Part shown: in pieces, positions 30,301-40,570 of the stretch
How positions within the stretch are numbered: position 1 is the stretch's first letter
Layout: every line of letters starts with the position of its first letter
Source of the DNA: Chara braunii
Taxonomy: Eukaryota > Streptophyta > Charophyceae > Charales > Characeae
Direction: 5' to 3'
DNA length: 41,023 nt
NCBI GenBank assembly: GCA_003427395.1
Contig: BFEA01000022.1
Coordinates: 30,442 to 71,464 of the forward strand
Notes under the pieces: generated by a model
Told to the model about the DNA's origin: nothing
What the model saw: only the letters and a program-made list of their open reading frames with translations
The model's database searches: none
Translations under genes and position numbers: made by a program

Positions 30301-32200
30301 GGTCCCTGGCACTTAGTCCTGTCGGCGGTCCCCGACACATTTTTGTCTGGATGCCATTATTTTTACTTAGTCCCACGTGGCCCCGGGTACCTTTCCCCAA
30401 GGTATCCCACGTTCCTTGGGCGTTTGCCACCCCACGGTGACCCCTCTCCCTTGTCTTTCTCGCGCCTTGCTCGCGCCGGTTCCCTTGGTCGCGGTGCCTT
30501 CAACCCGAGGCTCCCGTAGGTGGCCCCCATGTTGGGCCCTTATTCTCTAGCTTCCCACGGCCTCCGGGGCCGTCCGTCTTTCGACTTCCTTATTCTTTTA
30601 TTGCCGTTATGCCGCGTTTGCTGGTTCGAGGGCCCTTTGGCCTTACTCTTGTTGAATTCTAACGGCCCTCCCAAACATGATGCTATGTTCTATGTGCCCC
30701 TGTTCTTGCGCTTACTCGCTTGCCGTCGCTGGTTCTCTCCTCCTGTGGTTCTCACCCCAGGGCATCACTCCCTCCTGCGGCCTAATGTACAACTTGTCTA
30801 TATTCAGTCTCTCGAATGATGGGAAGTTATTCGGGACCCACCGGTCCTCATACCACTACCCCCAATACTACTATGGGCGCTACAATACACAGGTGGCGGA
30901 CGAAACTCACAGATATCCAAAATCTGCTAAAGAGTGAATGCAAGCTCTTCAATTAAGTCAATAACTGCAAAAAGTGAAGGCGCAAAACCCTGCGTAGGTT
31001 ATACTCGGCCGTCGGCTGAGCTCTTGGTTACGACGATCAGAAGAAAGGGGGTGCTGCCCAACTGCAATCCCCACAAAGTGAATCTGGGCCAAACAACCCC
31101 GATGTTGATCTTGGTGATAGTTGTAGATATCCAACCCACCTTTATCTGCAGCTTGCCGCTTTCCCTTAGTGTCCCTGGCTGCTTCGCCCCAGTACCCCTG
31201 GGCATAAACCCTGTCCACCAGGCCCCAACAATGATGCTGCAGCGCCCTTGCCTATGCCCTTTCTCCATAACTCCGCCCCTTTGGTGGGCAGGAGAGTGCA
31301 GGCCCGCCGCAAGCCTGCAGCGTGAGCCTTAGTAAGATGGGTCCCGACACAAATATTTTGGTAGCAGCAGATATACAATTGAGAACTTTGAACACCGAAG
31401 TGGAAAGGGGTTCCCCGAGATCCGCAGCTTGGCGTGGCAACGCTGTGGTCTCCAAACAGCGCCCCAGGCCGCTTTCACACCACTGCGCCCGGGCATGATC
31501 CACCAACTTACGGGCCCCGACGACACACACACATTCGAACTCTCTCGGTCGATCGCGGCTGGCCGACGGTGCACCCGTAGCAACCCCCGCCATTCAGGTT
31601 TCTTTCGCTTCGTGGGCTAACCACACCCCCCCCCGCCTAGCATGCACGACGACTTCCCCGGCCCGCGTCCAAAAAAAAGGCGGGGCCAAGGATCCTCACC
31701 AACATCCCGAATATGTGAGGAACCCACAGGTCAAACATAGGAGGCGCACACTCAAGGTCCTCGACCGCCGTGACGACCCCCAAGTCCAACGTCGTGCAAG
31801 GAGCACCAGAGCAAAATAGTAATAATACAAAAAAAAATATGTAGAAATTTTCAATCATCAGAACACGTCAAACTAGGAAAAAGGAACCGCTAGTATCGTT
31901 CCCACTCCGCGGATGACAAAACCAAGGGGGATAGCCCTGTCGGGCCCTCAACCCCTCGGTCCCTTCGCGCTACTCTGTTATCCCGCGTCGTCGCCGCTCG
32001 ATCTCGATCCTTGAATCTCTCTGATGAAAGTCCGACTCTACAACCAATAGTGTTGGGCCCAAGTCTGGGTCTATCTTTGACGGACACCTAAATAGACAGA
32101 TACTGCGCGACGCGTAGATCTCTCGAAGCGTTTTCAAAATCACTTTGTTGTCGATGCCGTCCTCCGCACATATCCACAGGTCACAGGCAAGCGCACCACT
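30301..32200. other. No recognised gene
   Basis: GC-rich sequence with repeated GGTCCCCGACACTTAGTCC near 30270-30330. Short minus-strand frames at 30958-31268 (GGLDIYNYHQDQHRGC and similar) match no family I know. A C-run lies at about 31628 and an A/T-rich patch at 31815-31860. Confidence 0.45.
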
Positions 32201-32289
32201 TAAGAGACATAATCTTTTAAACCTAGTTTAATCATAAGAATAAGAATTTGGCCGGCGACCAACGCCAATTTTCACAATCCTCAAAAGGA

Positions 32290-32476
32290 AAAATATCACG
32301 CACGCCTCAAGTCTGCGCGCCCACACACTCTCTGCTCTAGTCAACCATTCAACCTAACGTAAACCATAAACACCGCCGCGCCTCGCGCGTTACACCTAAA
32401 TTTTGAATCGAACTTATTTTCTGTTACTTGCAAAAACCAGGGCGGATACCCTTGTAAGGGTATTCGCACCGACAAC
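32290..32476 (+). repeat. LTR/leader segment of TE-C, shared with TE-D
   Basis: ATATCACGCACGCCTCAAGT, GCGCGCCCACACAC, GTCAACCATTCA and CTTGCAAAAACCAGGGCGG recur in the same order on the minus strand of 40571-40760. The segment ends in a hairpin with arms GCGGATACCCTT and AAGGGTATTCGC and a 2-nt loop, 12 pairs with one G.T. Confidence 0.75.
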
Positions 32477-33483
32477 ATGTCGGCACTAAAGGCGACTATG
32501 AATGAGCGCTTGCAGTACCCCGAGCATGGTCTCACTCCAAAGCAGATCTTGAACAACTTTGCACGACCTCTTCCCCAACCCCATCAATCCTAACTATATG
32601 CCCAAACCAACAAAGAGTGCATGACATACGAAAAATTTAGAAAGATGGCCTTAGACCAAGCCGGTTTCCTCCAAGAGGCAAACTATTGCCATTATTGGAA
32701 GGACTTAAAAAAACGAGGTTGCAGGAAGAACAAGACGATATCCAGTAGCATAGAAGGAAAGGATAGTCTTGTAGTCACATTCGAGGGCGGAGGAGTCGAG
32801 GAACTACCTTATGAAAACATAGATTACGGACTGGAAGAGCTTAACAGCAACCAAGTAGCTTAGGAAGGGGACTATTCGGCTGCTCCAGCCCGTGGGGGAG
32901 GGCAACAAGGAGGAAGAGGAGGTCGAGAAAGAGGTGGAGGAAGAGGACGTGGCACCAAGGGGAGTAGTAGCGAAGGTAGCTATTACGCGGGAGGTAGGGG
33001 TTATGGTTCTCGACCAGGTGGATGCGGTTGCTCCTTCACAGGCGGAAAAGGTAGGGGACGCAGACCATGGTTAGCACATCCAAGGATTGCGACGAAGAGC
33101 CATGGAAAGAGATGGGCACCGAGAAAACATTGTGGGAGCAAAAGCTTAAGGTCGGCCAGTGCCTGAAGTGTGGTGATTGGACCGTGATCCCAACCACATT
33201 GTCTGCTTTTGCCCTGACTACCACTACCCAAAAGGGAGCCAGCCAGTAGGAGTCGCAGTCGCTCGTGCTGGGCCTCCAGACAGAGACAGACAGACAGAAG
33301 TGCGTGATGAACAGACACCCTCGTGTTTGAAGGCCCCTATGGCAAAGACTGATGTAGGCCCCCACCCAGTCAACTATCCAAAGACCGCTTGTGCTAGGGT
33401 CTCTCTGGGTGGTTCCCTTGCAGGCATCAATGATGAGCTGATCACTTGTCGCCAAGCTTGGGACGAAAATGAAGAAGAAGAGT
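32477..33483 (+). pseudogene. gag: TE-C gag/nucleocapsid remnant
   Basis: The first frame opens with ATG 32477 (MSALKATMNERL) and is broken by a stop near 32590. A second frame (32621-32863) has MTYEKFRKMALDQAG, resembling the segment preceding gypsy zinc knuckles, then CHYWKDLKKRGC, an imperfect knuckle. An RGG-rich basic stretch follows (about 32890-33060, interrupted). A second knuckle begins CLKCGD at about 33163, but its C-terminal half is displaced into another frame. No complete nucleic-acid-binding domain survives. The capsid region expected before it is missing or unrecognisable. Confidence 0.65.
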
Positions 33484-33490
33484 AAAGGCA

Positions 33491-33998
33491 ACTAATTTTA
33501 GCAGATGTAGAAATTCATAGAGAACGAGTAGGCGCGTTAATTGATAGTGGATCCACGCGCAACTACATTAGCCGAAGGGGATTGCAGAAGATGCACCTCG
33601 ACATGAAGATTATGAAATTGGACGAGCCGGTCATGAGCAGGCTGGCAGACAATCGCGAAATGAGACTCGAAGAGTACGTCGAAGGGGTAAAGGTATACTT
33701 TCTGTTGGAGAGGGGGAACAAGGTAGAGAGAGTTTTGCACTCCTTGACTCTCTTAGTGGAGGACAACCTACCTTTTTACCTCATTTTAGGGACGGATTGG
33801 GGAGAGGTTGCGAGAGTTGATATGAAGATGAGCGAGCATGAATGCTGGCTGCCCAACCCGGAAGGAGTCAAAAAGCAAATGTGGTTGTTTCATGAGTCCG
33901 GAGTAGAGTCCAGTCTGTCCCTTTGTTGTATGAGTGCCCCTGCTTTCGCCAGGCACGTGGTCAAGGCCGACTTGGTTGACCAAGTCTTCGTAGTGTAA
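33491..33998 (+). pseudogene. TE-C retropepsin-like protease, mostly intact
   Basis: The frame contains ALIDSGSTRNYIS with a standard DSG catalytic triad, about 20 residues after its start. The later block FYLILGTDWGE is the second family signature. It is followed by a linker ending SLCCMSAPAFARHVVKADL, similar to the SFCCISYQTFHSMVVKKKL linker of TE-A, which ties the two elements to one lineage. The reading ends at TAA 33996-33998. Protease would release gag and pol products from the polyprotein. Downstream RT is broken, so the copy is inactive. Confidence 0.75.
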
Positions 33999-34135
33999 AT
34001 TAGACTGAGTAGTGAAGACAAGGAGGAGGAGGACCCAACACCACCCACAATTGAAAAACTGCTGAAAGAGTTCGCCGATGTGGGAGAGATCCTGAGAGGA
34101 GTAGTGGGGAAAGGGAAATCAAGTACCAGGTAGAG

Positions 34136-34990
34136 ATAGAGCCAAGTAGCAAAACTCCCAAGGGACCCATCTTCCAAAGGTCTCCCAAATAGCTCGATGA
34201 GCTGCGCAAGCAGCTTGATGAATTGATAGAGAAGGGGTGGATTAAGCCCAGTTCATCGCTGTATGGCGCACTGGTCTTACTCATGTCGAAGAAGGAGGGT
34301 GAACTGCGAATGTGCATTGACTAGAGGGGTTTAAACGCGATTGCAGTAAGGAACATGGAACCATTGCCTTGCATAGATGATCCGCTGGATAGGGTGTAGG
34401 GATGGAAGTATTTTTCCAAGATTGACTTGAAGTTGGGCTACCATCAGAGAGAGGTACAACCCTAAGAGCAGCACAAGACGACTTTTAGAACTCGCTATGG
34501 CCACTATGAATTTGTGGTCATGCCGTTTGGTTTGACGAATGCACCTGCTACCTTCCAAAGATGTGTGAATGATCTCTTTCGTGAATGGCTAGATAAATTT
34601 GTAGTCCTTTACTTAAACGATGTTCTCATATTTAGTAAGACTCTAGCGGAACACCAACAACATTTGTGTCTGATCTTAGAAAAGTTGTGCACTGTGAAGT
34701 TCAAGGTGAACCAGAAGAAATGTGTATGGGCGAAGCATAAAGTGCTATATTTAGGCCACGTGTTAGATGGAGATGGAGTCAGATCGGAAGACACGAAGAT
34801 AGCAACAATCAAGGATTGGCCAACACGACACATATGGACCGAGCTGCGGTCATTCTTAGGATTAGCCAATTACTACCGAAAGTTCATACGCAACTTCACA
34901 ATGATCGCTGCACCACTGTGTAAACTGCTGAGGAAGGAGACAATTTGGAATTGGGACAAAGACTGTACCCCAACCTTCAAGAAATTGTAG
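34136..34990 (+). pseudogene. TE-C reverse transcriptase, degenerate and truncated
   Basis: Readable blocks are EKGWIKPSSSLYGA, ELRMCID*RGLN, YFSKIDLKLGYH, the open frame 34514-34990 with [13 protein letters not shown], and FLGLANYYRKFIRNF. The catalytic YLDD reads YLND at 34610-34621, so one metal-binding Asp is lost. In-frame stops lie before LDELRK, after MCID, before GWKYF, in VQP*EQHK and after FKKL. The gene ends within the connection region. Confidence 0.85.
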
Positions 34991-35030
34991 AAGTCATTGA
35001 TTGTGTACTCGGAGGACCTCGAATTTAGGC

Positions 35031-35103
35031 CGGCGGGAGTGAAACGGTATTCACCAGCTCGCAGTAGCTGATGCAGATCCCAGGGTTCGATCCCTAGCCC
35101 CCA
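35031..35103 (+). other. tRNA-like sequence (tRNA pseudogene or SINE head)
   Basis: About 73 nt can fold into three arms in tRNA order: GTGAA-ACGGTA-TTCAC (35039-35054), CAGCT-CGCAGT-AGCTG (35055-35070) and AGGG-TTCGAT-CCCT (35082-35095). GGTTCGATCCC matches the pol III B box. The acceptor stem pairs poorly and loops are one nucleotide short, so a functional tRNA is unlikely. It begins at the truncation point of TE-C. Confidence 0.35.
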
Positions 35104-35126
35104 CCTTACCTGTGTACAGTATCTGT

Positions 35127-35188
35127 GTCGGCCCCTAGAGTTGAACCCGTGACCTGTGTATTTGTAACAGTCGGTTGACTGTGGTAGG
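35127..35188 (-). other. tRNA-Asn-like fragment, minus strand
   Basis: Read on the minus strand, CGACTGTTAC, AGGTCACGGGTTCAACTC and the surrounding sequence resemble the anticodon and T arms of tRNA-Asn. The anticodon stem is not closed. Together with the plus-strand tRNA-like unit 24 bp away it suggests SINE-type insertions. Confidence 0.3.
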
Positions 35189-35189
35189 G

Positions 35190-36075
35190 TCTATAGGTCG
35201 CAGGGGTTTGATCTGTAGACCTGTCGAGTAGGAGTCCAAGTGTTGCATACTGTAACTTTGCAGACCAGAACAAGAACCGACCTCTCAATACGAAGTACAA
35301 GATAGCGTAGCGGAAGACTTAGATACCAATGATCCGAACAATTAATATTGCAATGCAGCCCTGAACATACATCATCATCATCGTTACATGGTGTGAATGG
35401 GGTCTGGCGCTTCACATAGGAAGACTGCGCCAGCCCCAACCATACACAGACGAAGAGGAAGGGGGTTAGACGAAGAGGAGGGGAAGATGGGAATGTCGTC
35501 AACACCAAGTCTTCGGCACAGGCCCAAATAATCCCTCGTCAAAATGTCTGAATCCCAAATGTCGAGTCTGGATCCAATGTCGTCAAGTCTCAAGTCACAA
35601 CTCTCTCTCTCTCTGTCGTAGTCTGAGAAGTCAGGTGGTGAGAGGGTGAGAAGAGATGGTGGACTTAGAAGAGGAAGAAGAAGAACTCTCTCTCTCTGTG
35701 TCTAGTACTAACCTGTGAAGTTGGCGCCTTGATGCAGGTACCTNGAAGATGGAGCTGGAGCTATGGCGCCACAAGTAAGTACCGCTGGCCTCCGCCAACC
35801 ATCTCCCTCCACTGCTACCACTACCACCTACTAGCGCCCAGCGCTGAAGACTACACCTACAGCTATGGCGCCCAACGCTGAAGACTACTACTAGCGCTGA
35901 AGACTATTGCAGCGCTCCTCCTGAGTGTTGCGGCCGAATCCTGAAGGCTACCGTCCTACTGTCCAACTACCTCCCCGTGAAGTGCATTGGAACTTCCTAT
36001 GTACTACCGGGTGCCTCCTGACTGCAGGCGAGGCGGTCTAGGAGGCTGCTCTTGCCGATGCTGAAGGGAGGCAGG
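35190..36075. other. No recognised gene
   Basis: The stretch holds a single N at 35744, CT microsatellite patches near 35600 and 35690, and GCGCTGAAGACTAC-type repeats four times at about 35838-35910. If TE-D extends this far it would be 3' LTR sequence, but I could not match it to the 5' side. Confidence 0.45.
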
Positions 36076-36077
36076 GG

Positions 36078-36361
36078 CTGCAGCTGCAGCTCCTGATTGC
36101 TGTCGTGGGGAACAGGCCAGAAATAGCCTGTTCCCGAAACCCTGTTTTTGTGCCCGAGTCTTAGGTAGGTCGAACACAATGAGGGCTTGAAAATGGCCCT
36201 CCGTTTCAGACTGAAAAGCCTCAGGCACAGAAATAGGCTGAAAACGGAATAGGGCCTGCAGGCCCTCGTTTTTCAATTTCAGGCTGAAACGACCGGGGCC
36301 TGTAAGCCCTATTTTCTAGGCTTTTAGGCTGAAAGTGCGGGACGGGCCCTGTAGGGCCCGT
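36078..36361 (-). repeat. Hairpin array D: two alternating hairpin types, about 45-bp period
   Basis: Type 1 is AGGGCCTGCAGGCCCT (36251), GGGGCCTGTAAGCCCT (36295) and ACGGGCCCTGTAGGGCCCGT (36342). Type 2 is TTTCAGACTGAAA (36204), TTTCAGGCTGAAA (36277) and TTTTAGGCTGAAA (36322), the last keeping pairing by a G.T. Also present are GGGAACAGGC/GCCTGTTCCC (36108), GAGGGC/GCCCTC (36181) and CTGCAGCTGCAG (36078). The array lies just downstream of the TE-D integrase and polypurine tract, so it may belong to the element's U3. Confidence 0.75.
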
Positions 36362-36380
36362 GTGGCTACGCAGTATGCCA

Positions 36381-36395
36381 CCCCCCCCCCTCCTT
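36381..36395 (-). other. Candidate polypurine tract of TE-D
   Basis: On the minus strand AAGGAGGGGGGGGGG is followed directly by TGGCATACTG, as expected for plus-strand primer then LTR start. It lies 13 bp after the integrase stop. Confidence 0.55.
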
Positions 36396-36407
36396 GAACG
36401 ACCGAGC

Positions 36408-37529
36408 TTACCTGCGACGGCGAAGCTGTCTGTCTGAGGGAGGGACCACAGTTCGGGTGGGAGGGGCTGGTCGTAAAGCTTCCTGAGCTAACCTTTGCTT
36501 CTCATAATGCGCGTAGATCAGCGGTGCGGATGCTTTCAAATCTGCTCCTGAAATCCACCGAGTGTTGTCGCGATCGCAGGCTTTGAATGTAACTTTGTAC
36601 TGTCGCGGCTTGCTGCCGTACTTGCGATCGGTGATGACACGGTCAACTTCCTGATGACCATCCATAGGAGGGTCCTGCGATCGTCGGCCCAGAAAGTTTT
36701 CGCTCTTAGCTGGCGTGTATGTTGCCAGCTTTGAGGCGTAAAAGACTGGATGGACCGTCAGATGCGGGGGGATGTTGATCACAAATGAAGGGCCCTCGGG
36801 CTCATCGCCCGCGACTGATGTTACGGGCCATGGTCCAAACCACTTGGGAAGCAGTTTGCGTGAGACATCCTGTTCCAGTGCAAACTCTTCCGCGGAAACC
36901 CAAACCAGGTCGCCGGCGTAGATGGGACATGGCACGCGATGCCTGTTGGCTTGCTGCTGCATGTGGACTTGAGCCTTTTGCATATTCGCGCAGGCTTGAG
37001 CCAGCAATTCTCTGTACTTCCGGACGGAAGCGGGAGAACAAGCGGCATCGATGTCGGCTGGTTGTGGGAGGAGAAGGTTGGCGAAGATACGGCCTTTCTG
37101 TCCACCGTGGTGCAACTCGAATGGAGTCACGCCGATCGCCGGGTGCATCGAAGTTTTGTAGGGGAACTCGATGTCGGGGAGGCGGTCAACCCAATCTTTC
37201 TGGTCCGGACGGATGAGCGTACGAAGCATCATTTGAGCGGTTTGATGTGCCCGCTCCGTCTGCCTGTCTGTCTGTGGATGCCGAGCCGAACTTGGCTTCA
37301 TCTTCGTGCCGGACTCCTGCATGAGAGCAGTGAAAAATGTCGACATGAAGCGAGTGTCGCGGTCGCTGACTATGTCTTCCGGTACACCATGGCTGCAAAT
37401 CCAGCCGGTGTGCAGGAGGCGTGCCAGCTCGGGAGCCGTGGAGTAGTACTTGCAAGGGAGAAAACGCGAGTACTTACTCAATCGGTCTACGACCGTGAGG
37501 ATGTCGTCATGTCCATGGTCTGGTGACAT
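36408..37529 (-). CDS. TE-D integrase core and chromodomain (open frame, 5' part in another frame)
   Basis: The 373-codon frame begins inside the integrase core. Asp56 in VSDRDTRF and Glu92 in QTDRQTERAHQ are separated by exactly 35 residues, the D,D35E spacing. The first catalytic Asp (MDVT) and the zinc-binding HHCC domain lie in the preceding overlapping frame, so a small deletion near 37510-37530 separates them. The C-terminal part has LLPKWFGPWPVTSVAG and VFYASKLATY. A chromodomain follows (VDRVITDRKYGSKPRQYKVTF, NTRWISGADL). The enzyme would join element cDNA to host DNA, with the chromodomain guiding site choice. The frame itself is undamaged, but the missing N-terminal third makes a functional product unlikely. 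Confidence 0.85.
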   Translation of the reverse strand: MSPDHGHDDILTVVDRLSKYSRFLPCKYYSTAPELARLLHTGWICSHGVPEDIVSDRDTRFMSTFFTALMQESGTKMKPSSARHPQTDRQTERAHQTAQMMLRTLIRPDQKDWVDRLPDIEFPYKTSMHPAIGVTPFELHHGGQKGRIFANLLLPQPADIDAACSPASVRKYRELLAQACANMQKAQVHMQQQANRHRVPCPIYAGDLVWVSAEEFALEQDVSRKLLPKWFGPWPVTSVAGDEPEGPSFVINIPPHLTVHPVFYASKLATYTPAKSENFLGRRSQDPPMDGHQEVDRVITDRKYGSKPRQYKVTFKACDRDNTRWISGADLKASAPLIYAHYEKQRLAQEALRPAPPTRTVVPPSDRQLRRRR

Positions 37530-38637
37530 CCATGGGAGTGGAGAGACCGGGTTCCTGCGGGATCGGCATCGGGCGCAGCTCGCCGTAGGGGTTGCGGTTG
37601 CGGGGTTTGCTTCGTCGACAAACTTCGCAAGAGTCGCAACACCTCGTTACATCGGTGATGAGGTTGGGCCATCGGAATCGCTGTCGAAGCCGTGCAATAG
37701 TGCGGTTGACTCCGAAATGGCCGACGAGTCGCGAATCATGATACTCGCCGAGGAGGCGAGTCCGAAGACGGCGGTCGCGTGGGACACATAGTAAGTCCTT
37801 GCCCCGCGAGTGTAGGAGCAAGTACCCATCGGCGATGCGATAGTGGCTGGCCGGCGGGTGATCCGAAGATAGCTGCGCATATAGCGTGGCAAAGTCTGGA
37901 TCGGACTCATAGCCCCTGATGAAGTGTCGCTGGAGCTCCTCGTCGAATGCGAAGGCATGATGTGTCATAGCGCAAAGATCAGGTCTTCGCGAGAGTGCAT
38001 CTGCTGCGCGATTGGAGAGGCCGGGAAGATGTTTCGGTGTGAAGTCAAATTGGTCGATGAGGTACATCCATCGTCCGATCGTGCTTCTCACCGTATCATG
38101 CGTCCTGTAGTAGGTCAATGGATTGTTGTTCGTAACCCATGTGAACCTACAACGCCTAAGGAGGAAGTGCCGCCATCGCTTGAGAGCCATGACGAATGCG
38201 AGCAGCTCCTTCTTCCTTGCATCATCAAGCGAGTTGATGGGAGGCACTTTGTGGCTGAAATACTCCATAGGGTGCCAGTCGTCGCCGTCGTGCTGTTCCA
38301 AGACTGCCCCAATGCCATAGCCAGAAGCATCAGCCGCCACTCTCATAGGCAGGGTGGGGTCATAGATGCTAAGGACGGGTGCCATGAGCATAGCCGTCTT
38401 AAGTGCTTGGAATGACCGGCGTGCGTCGTCATCGAATACGAATGGCACCTTTGGCGATTTTAATCTCGTCATAGGTGTAGCAATCCTCGAGTATCCGGTG
38501 ATGAATCGCTGATAGTAGCCCGCCAACCCCATGAATGAACGAACGTCCGTGGTGTTGGTGGGCTCGGGCCATACTCGTAGGGCCTCGATCTTGTCCGCAA
38601 GTGGACGGATGCCTTGCGGCGTCACATAGTGTCCCAA
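37507..38637 (-). pseudogene. TE-D RT connection, RNase H and integrase zinc domain
   Basis: This 376-codon open frame starts just after the RT thumb ([20 protein letters not shown]) and has RSFMGLAGYYQRFI. RNase H shows ADASGYGIG and RKKELLAFVMALKRW, and ends with NRAADALSRR. The third catalytic Asp, normally in TDHxPL, is Asn (VTNNNPLTYY), which should abolish activity. The integrase HHCC domain follows: EYHDSRLVGHFG and CCDSCEVCRRSK. The frame terminates at MDVTRPWT, where the integrase core continues in the next frame. Confidence 0.85.
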
Positions 38638-39216
38638 GTACTCCAGCTCCTATCGCGCGAATTCGCATTTGTCGCGGTTGGCTTGTACTTGGCTTGTTGT
38701 AGCTGCTCCAAAACGGTGCGCAGGTGTTCCACATGCTCGTCCAAAGTCCGGCTGTACAACAGGATGTCGTCGCGGTAGATAAGTACGTATCGATCCAGCA
38801 TGTGTCGGAACTCTGTTGTCATAGCCGCTTGGAAAGTGGCCGGGGCATTCGTAAGGCCAAATGGCATAACCAACCATTCGAAATGCCCATATCGCGTCTT
38901 AAACGCGGTTTTGTAGCGGTCCTCCTGCCGAATCTCGAGTTGGTGATATCCCGACTTGAGATCGAGCTTGGAGAAGAACTTGGCGCCGCCCAGTCGCTAA
39001 AAAACATAGTCGATGCGTGGGAGGGCCGACGTTTCTGATCGTCTGCTCGTTGAGCTTGCGATAATCGATGCACAACCACAAATCCTTGTTATTCTTCCGG
39101 ACGAAGAGAACAGGCGCACCTTATGGCGATGAGCTAGGCCGAATCCAGCCTTTCTCCAGAAGGTCGTCGAGTTGTGCCCGAAGCACACTTAACTCTTCCT
39201 CGCTCATTCGGTAGAT
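38638..39216 (-). pseudogene. TE-D reverse transcriptase fingers and palm, degenerate
   Basis: Minus-strand blocks are [53 protein letters not shown] and [15 protein letters not shown]. The catalytic YLDD reads YRDD (38766-38777), with both aspartates kept but Leu changed to Arg. A frameshift near 39000 and stops at SSP*GAP and before the GGAKFF block break the gene. Confidence 0.85.
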
Positions 39217-40065
39217 TCAATCGTGCGGAGGTACGGCCCCGTCCTCGAGGATGATCTCGTGGCGGATGGGCCGATCCGGTACTACTCCGTGCGGGCCTTC
39301 GAACACGTCGCTGTAGGCGTCGAGAAGCTCGGTGATGTGTGGATCCGAAGATGAGTCCGTCGGTGAAGCGTCATGGGGCGGGAGGGCGTGGAGAAAACAC
39401 ACCCCCATCTCCTCGATGTCGTCTCTGATGATGGAAGCGCGCATGCTTGCGGCGGATACCACGTGACAGTTGACTGAAGGGTGAGGAGGAGCTACCGTGC
39501 ATGGGACTAGTACTCCGTTCCAATCACGAACGTGAACGATGCGGCGGTAGAAGTTTACCGGGTGATCCTCGCTTCGCAGCCATGACATGCCCAAGATCAT
39601 GTTGAATTTGGTGTCCAGAATGTCAAAGGACACCGCCTCACTTGCGTGAGGGGCAAAGTACATTGGGGTGTCATCAATGCACCGGTCGATTGACTTGTGT
39701 GTGTGACCGTCCGCCAACGTGACTTGCGTGGGCTGGGACTTCCTTTGGACTTATGGGCCAAGGCCGGCGCGTACCATGAAGTCCTGACTCATGTAGTTGC
39801 GAGATGCTCTGCAATGGATCAAAGCGCTGCAGGTCGCCTCTCCGATCTGAATGCGTACATATAGCAATGGTGCGTCGATGTCGTCGTACCGTTGCGTGTT
39901 GAACTTGCGGTCGATCTTCGCAATGTAGGCGTGAAGGTCGACAACCTCTACTCCGGCGTCCATCAATGGTGTCGGTACTGCAGTGTGCAAGTAATCCCGC
40001 AATTGTGCCTTGAGACGTTGCAATGTGATTTCGGCAATCGACCGGACCGGGGAAGGGGCATCCAT
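39217..40065 (-). pseudogene. TE-D protease region, active site altered
   Basis: Two open frames joined by an in-frame TAA (near 39750) cover the protease. The catalytic block reads ALIHCRASRNYMS where related elements have an Asp-containing D-x-G-A/S triad, so both Asp (now His) and Gly (now Arg) are lost. The later signature NMILGMSWLRSEDHPVNF is intact. The second frame ends at a TGA in PPHD*IYRMS, consistent with CGA-to-TGA decay. Confidence 0.78.
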
Positions 40066-40354
40066 TGGAAGTCTGCCAATGTCAATGGGTCGAGCTCTTC
40101 AAGTCTTGACCATGACGTTGAATCCCCGGCGGTAGATGGCGGCGAAGCTGCCGAGTCGGTTGCCGATGGTGATGAAACCGTGCATGCAGTAGATTGTTGC
40201 ACGTGGAGCGGTTGGTCCAGCGGTGGGACCAAGTGGACAGCATAGTCCTCGTAAGCATACCGAGAACTTAGGACATTCGCATCCTCCCCAGATGTGTAGG
40301 AGGCCGCTAGCAAGGCGGCCGAATCTGGCGGAGTGGGGGGTGGAGTCGCCTCAC

Positions 40355-40570
40355 CTCCCGCGACACTCAGTTTCCCGAGTTAAGACGAGGCCGCACATCC
40401 TCCTTGGCCTGATCGTGGCAAAGGGAGGTCTTGTGCTTGGTGCTGTTGCACCAGCAACAGCAGCTGTAACGGCCGCGGTACTTGTACTCGGCCTCGGTCA
40501 AGTTGAACTTGACCCATGGTGGTGCTGGCTGTCCGTTTCCGGCCTGCGATGCTGGTTTCGCCTTCCCGTT
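40355..40570 (-). pseudogene. gag: TE-D nucleocapsid fragment with intact CCHC zinc knuckle
   Basis: Minus-strand translation contains FNLTEAEYKYRGRYSCC followed by WCNSTKHKTSLC, which together give a perfect C-x2-C-x4-H-x4-C knuckle near 40430-40470. It ends shortly after at a TAA. The knuckle follows the shared leader almost directly, with no capsid-coding sequence between, so most of gag is deleted or was never present. Between here and the protease (about 40066-40350) the frame is broken. Confidence 0.65.

Larger units (their letters stand above)
32280..35030 (+). mobile_element. TE-C: truncated Ty3/gypsy element (leader, gag, protease, RT)
   Basis: A leader or LTR segment (32290-32476) is shared with TE-D. 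Gag, protease and RT remnants follow on the same strand. The homology stops at about 35030, just after the RT thumb, and unrelated sequence with tRNA-like motifs follows. RNase H, integrase and 3' LTR are absent. The left limit of the LTR is not determined. Confidence 0.8.

Noticed and set aside
30958-31268. Minus-strand protein fragments
   Set aside because: Overlapping short frames with no domain, no codon signal and no conserved motif that I recognise.
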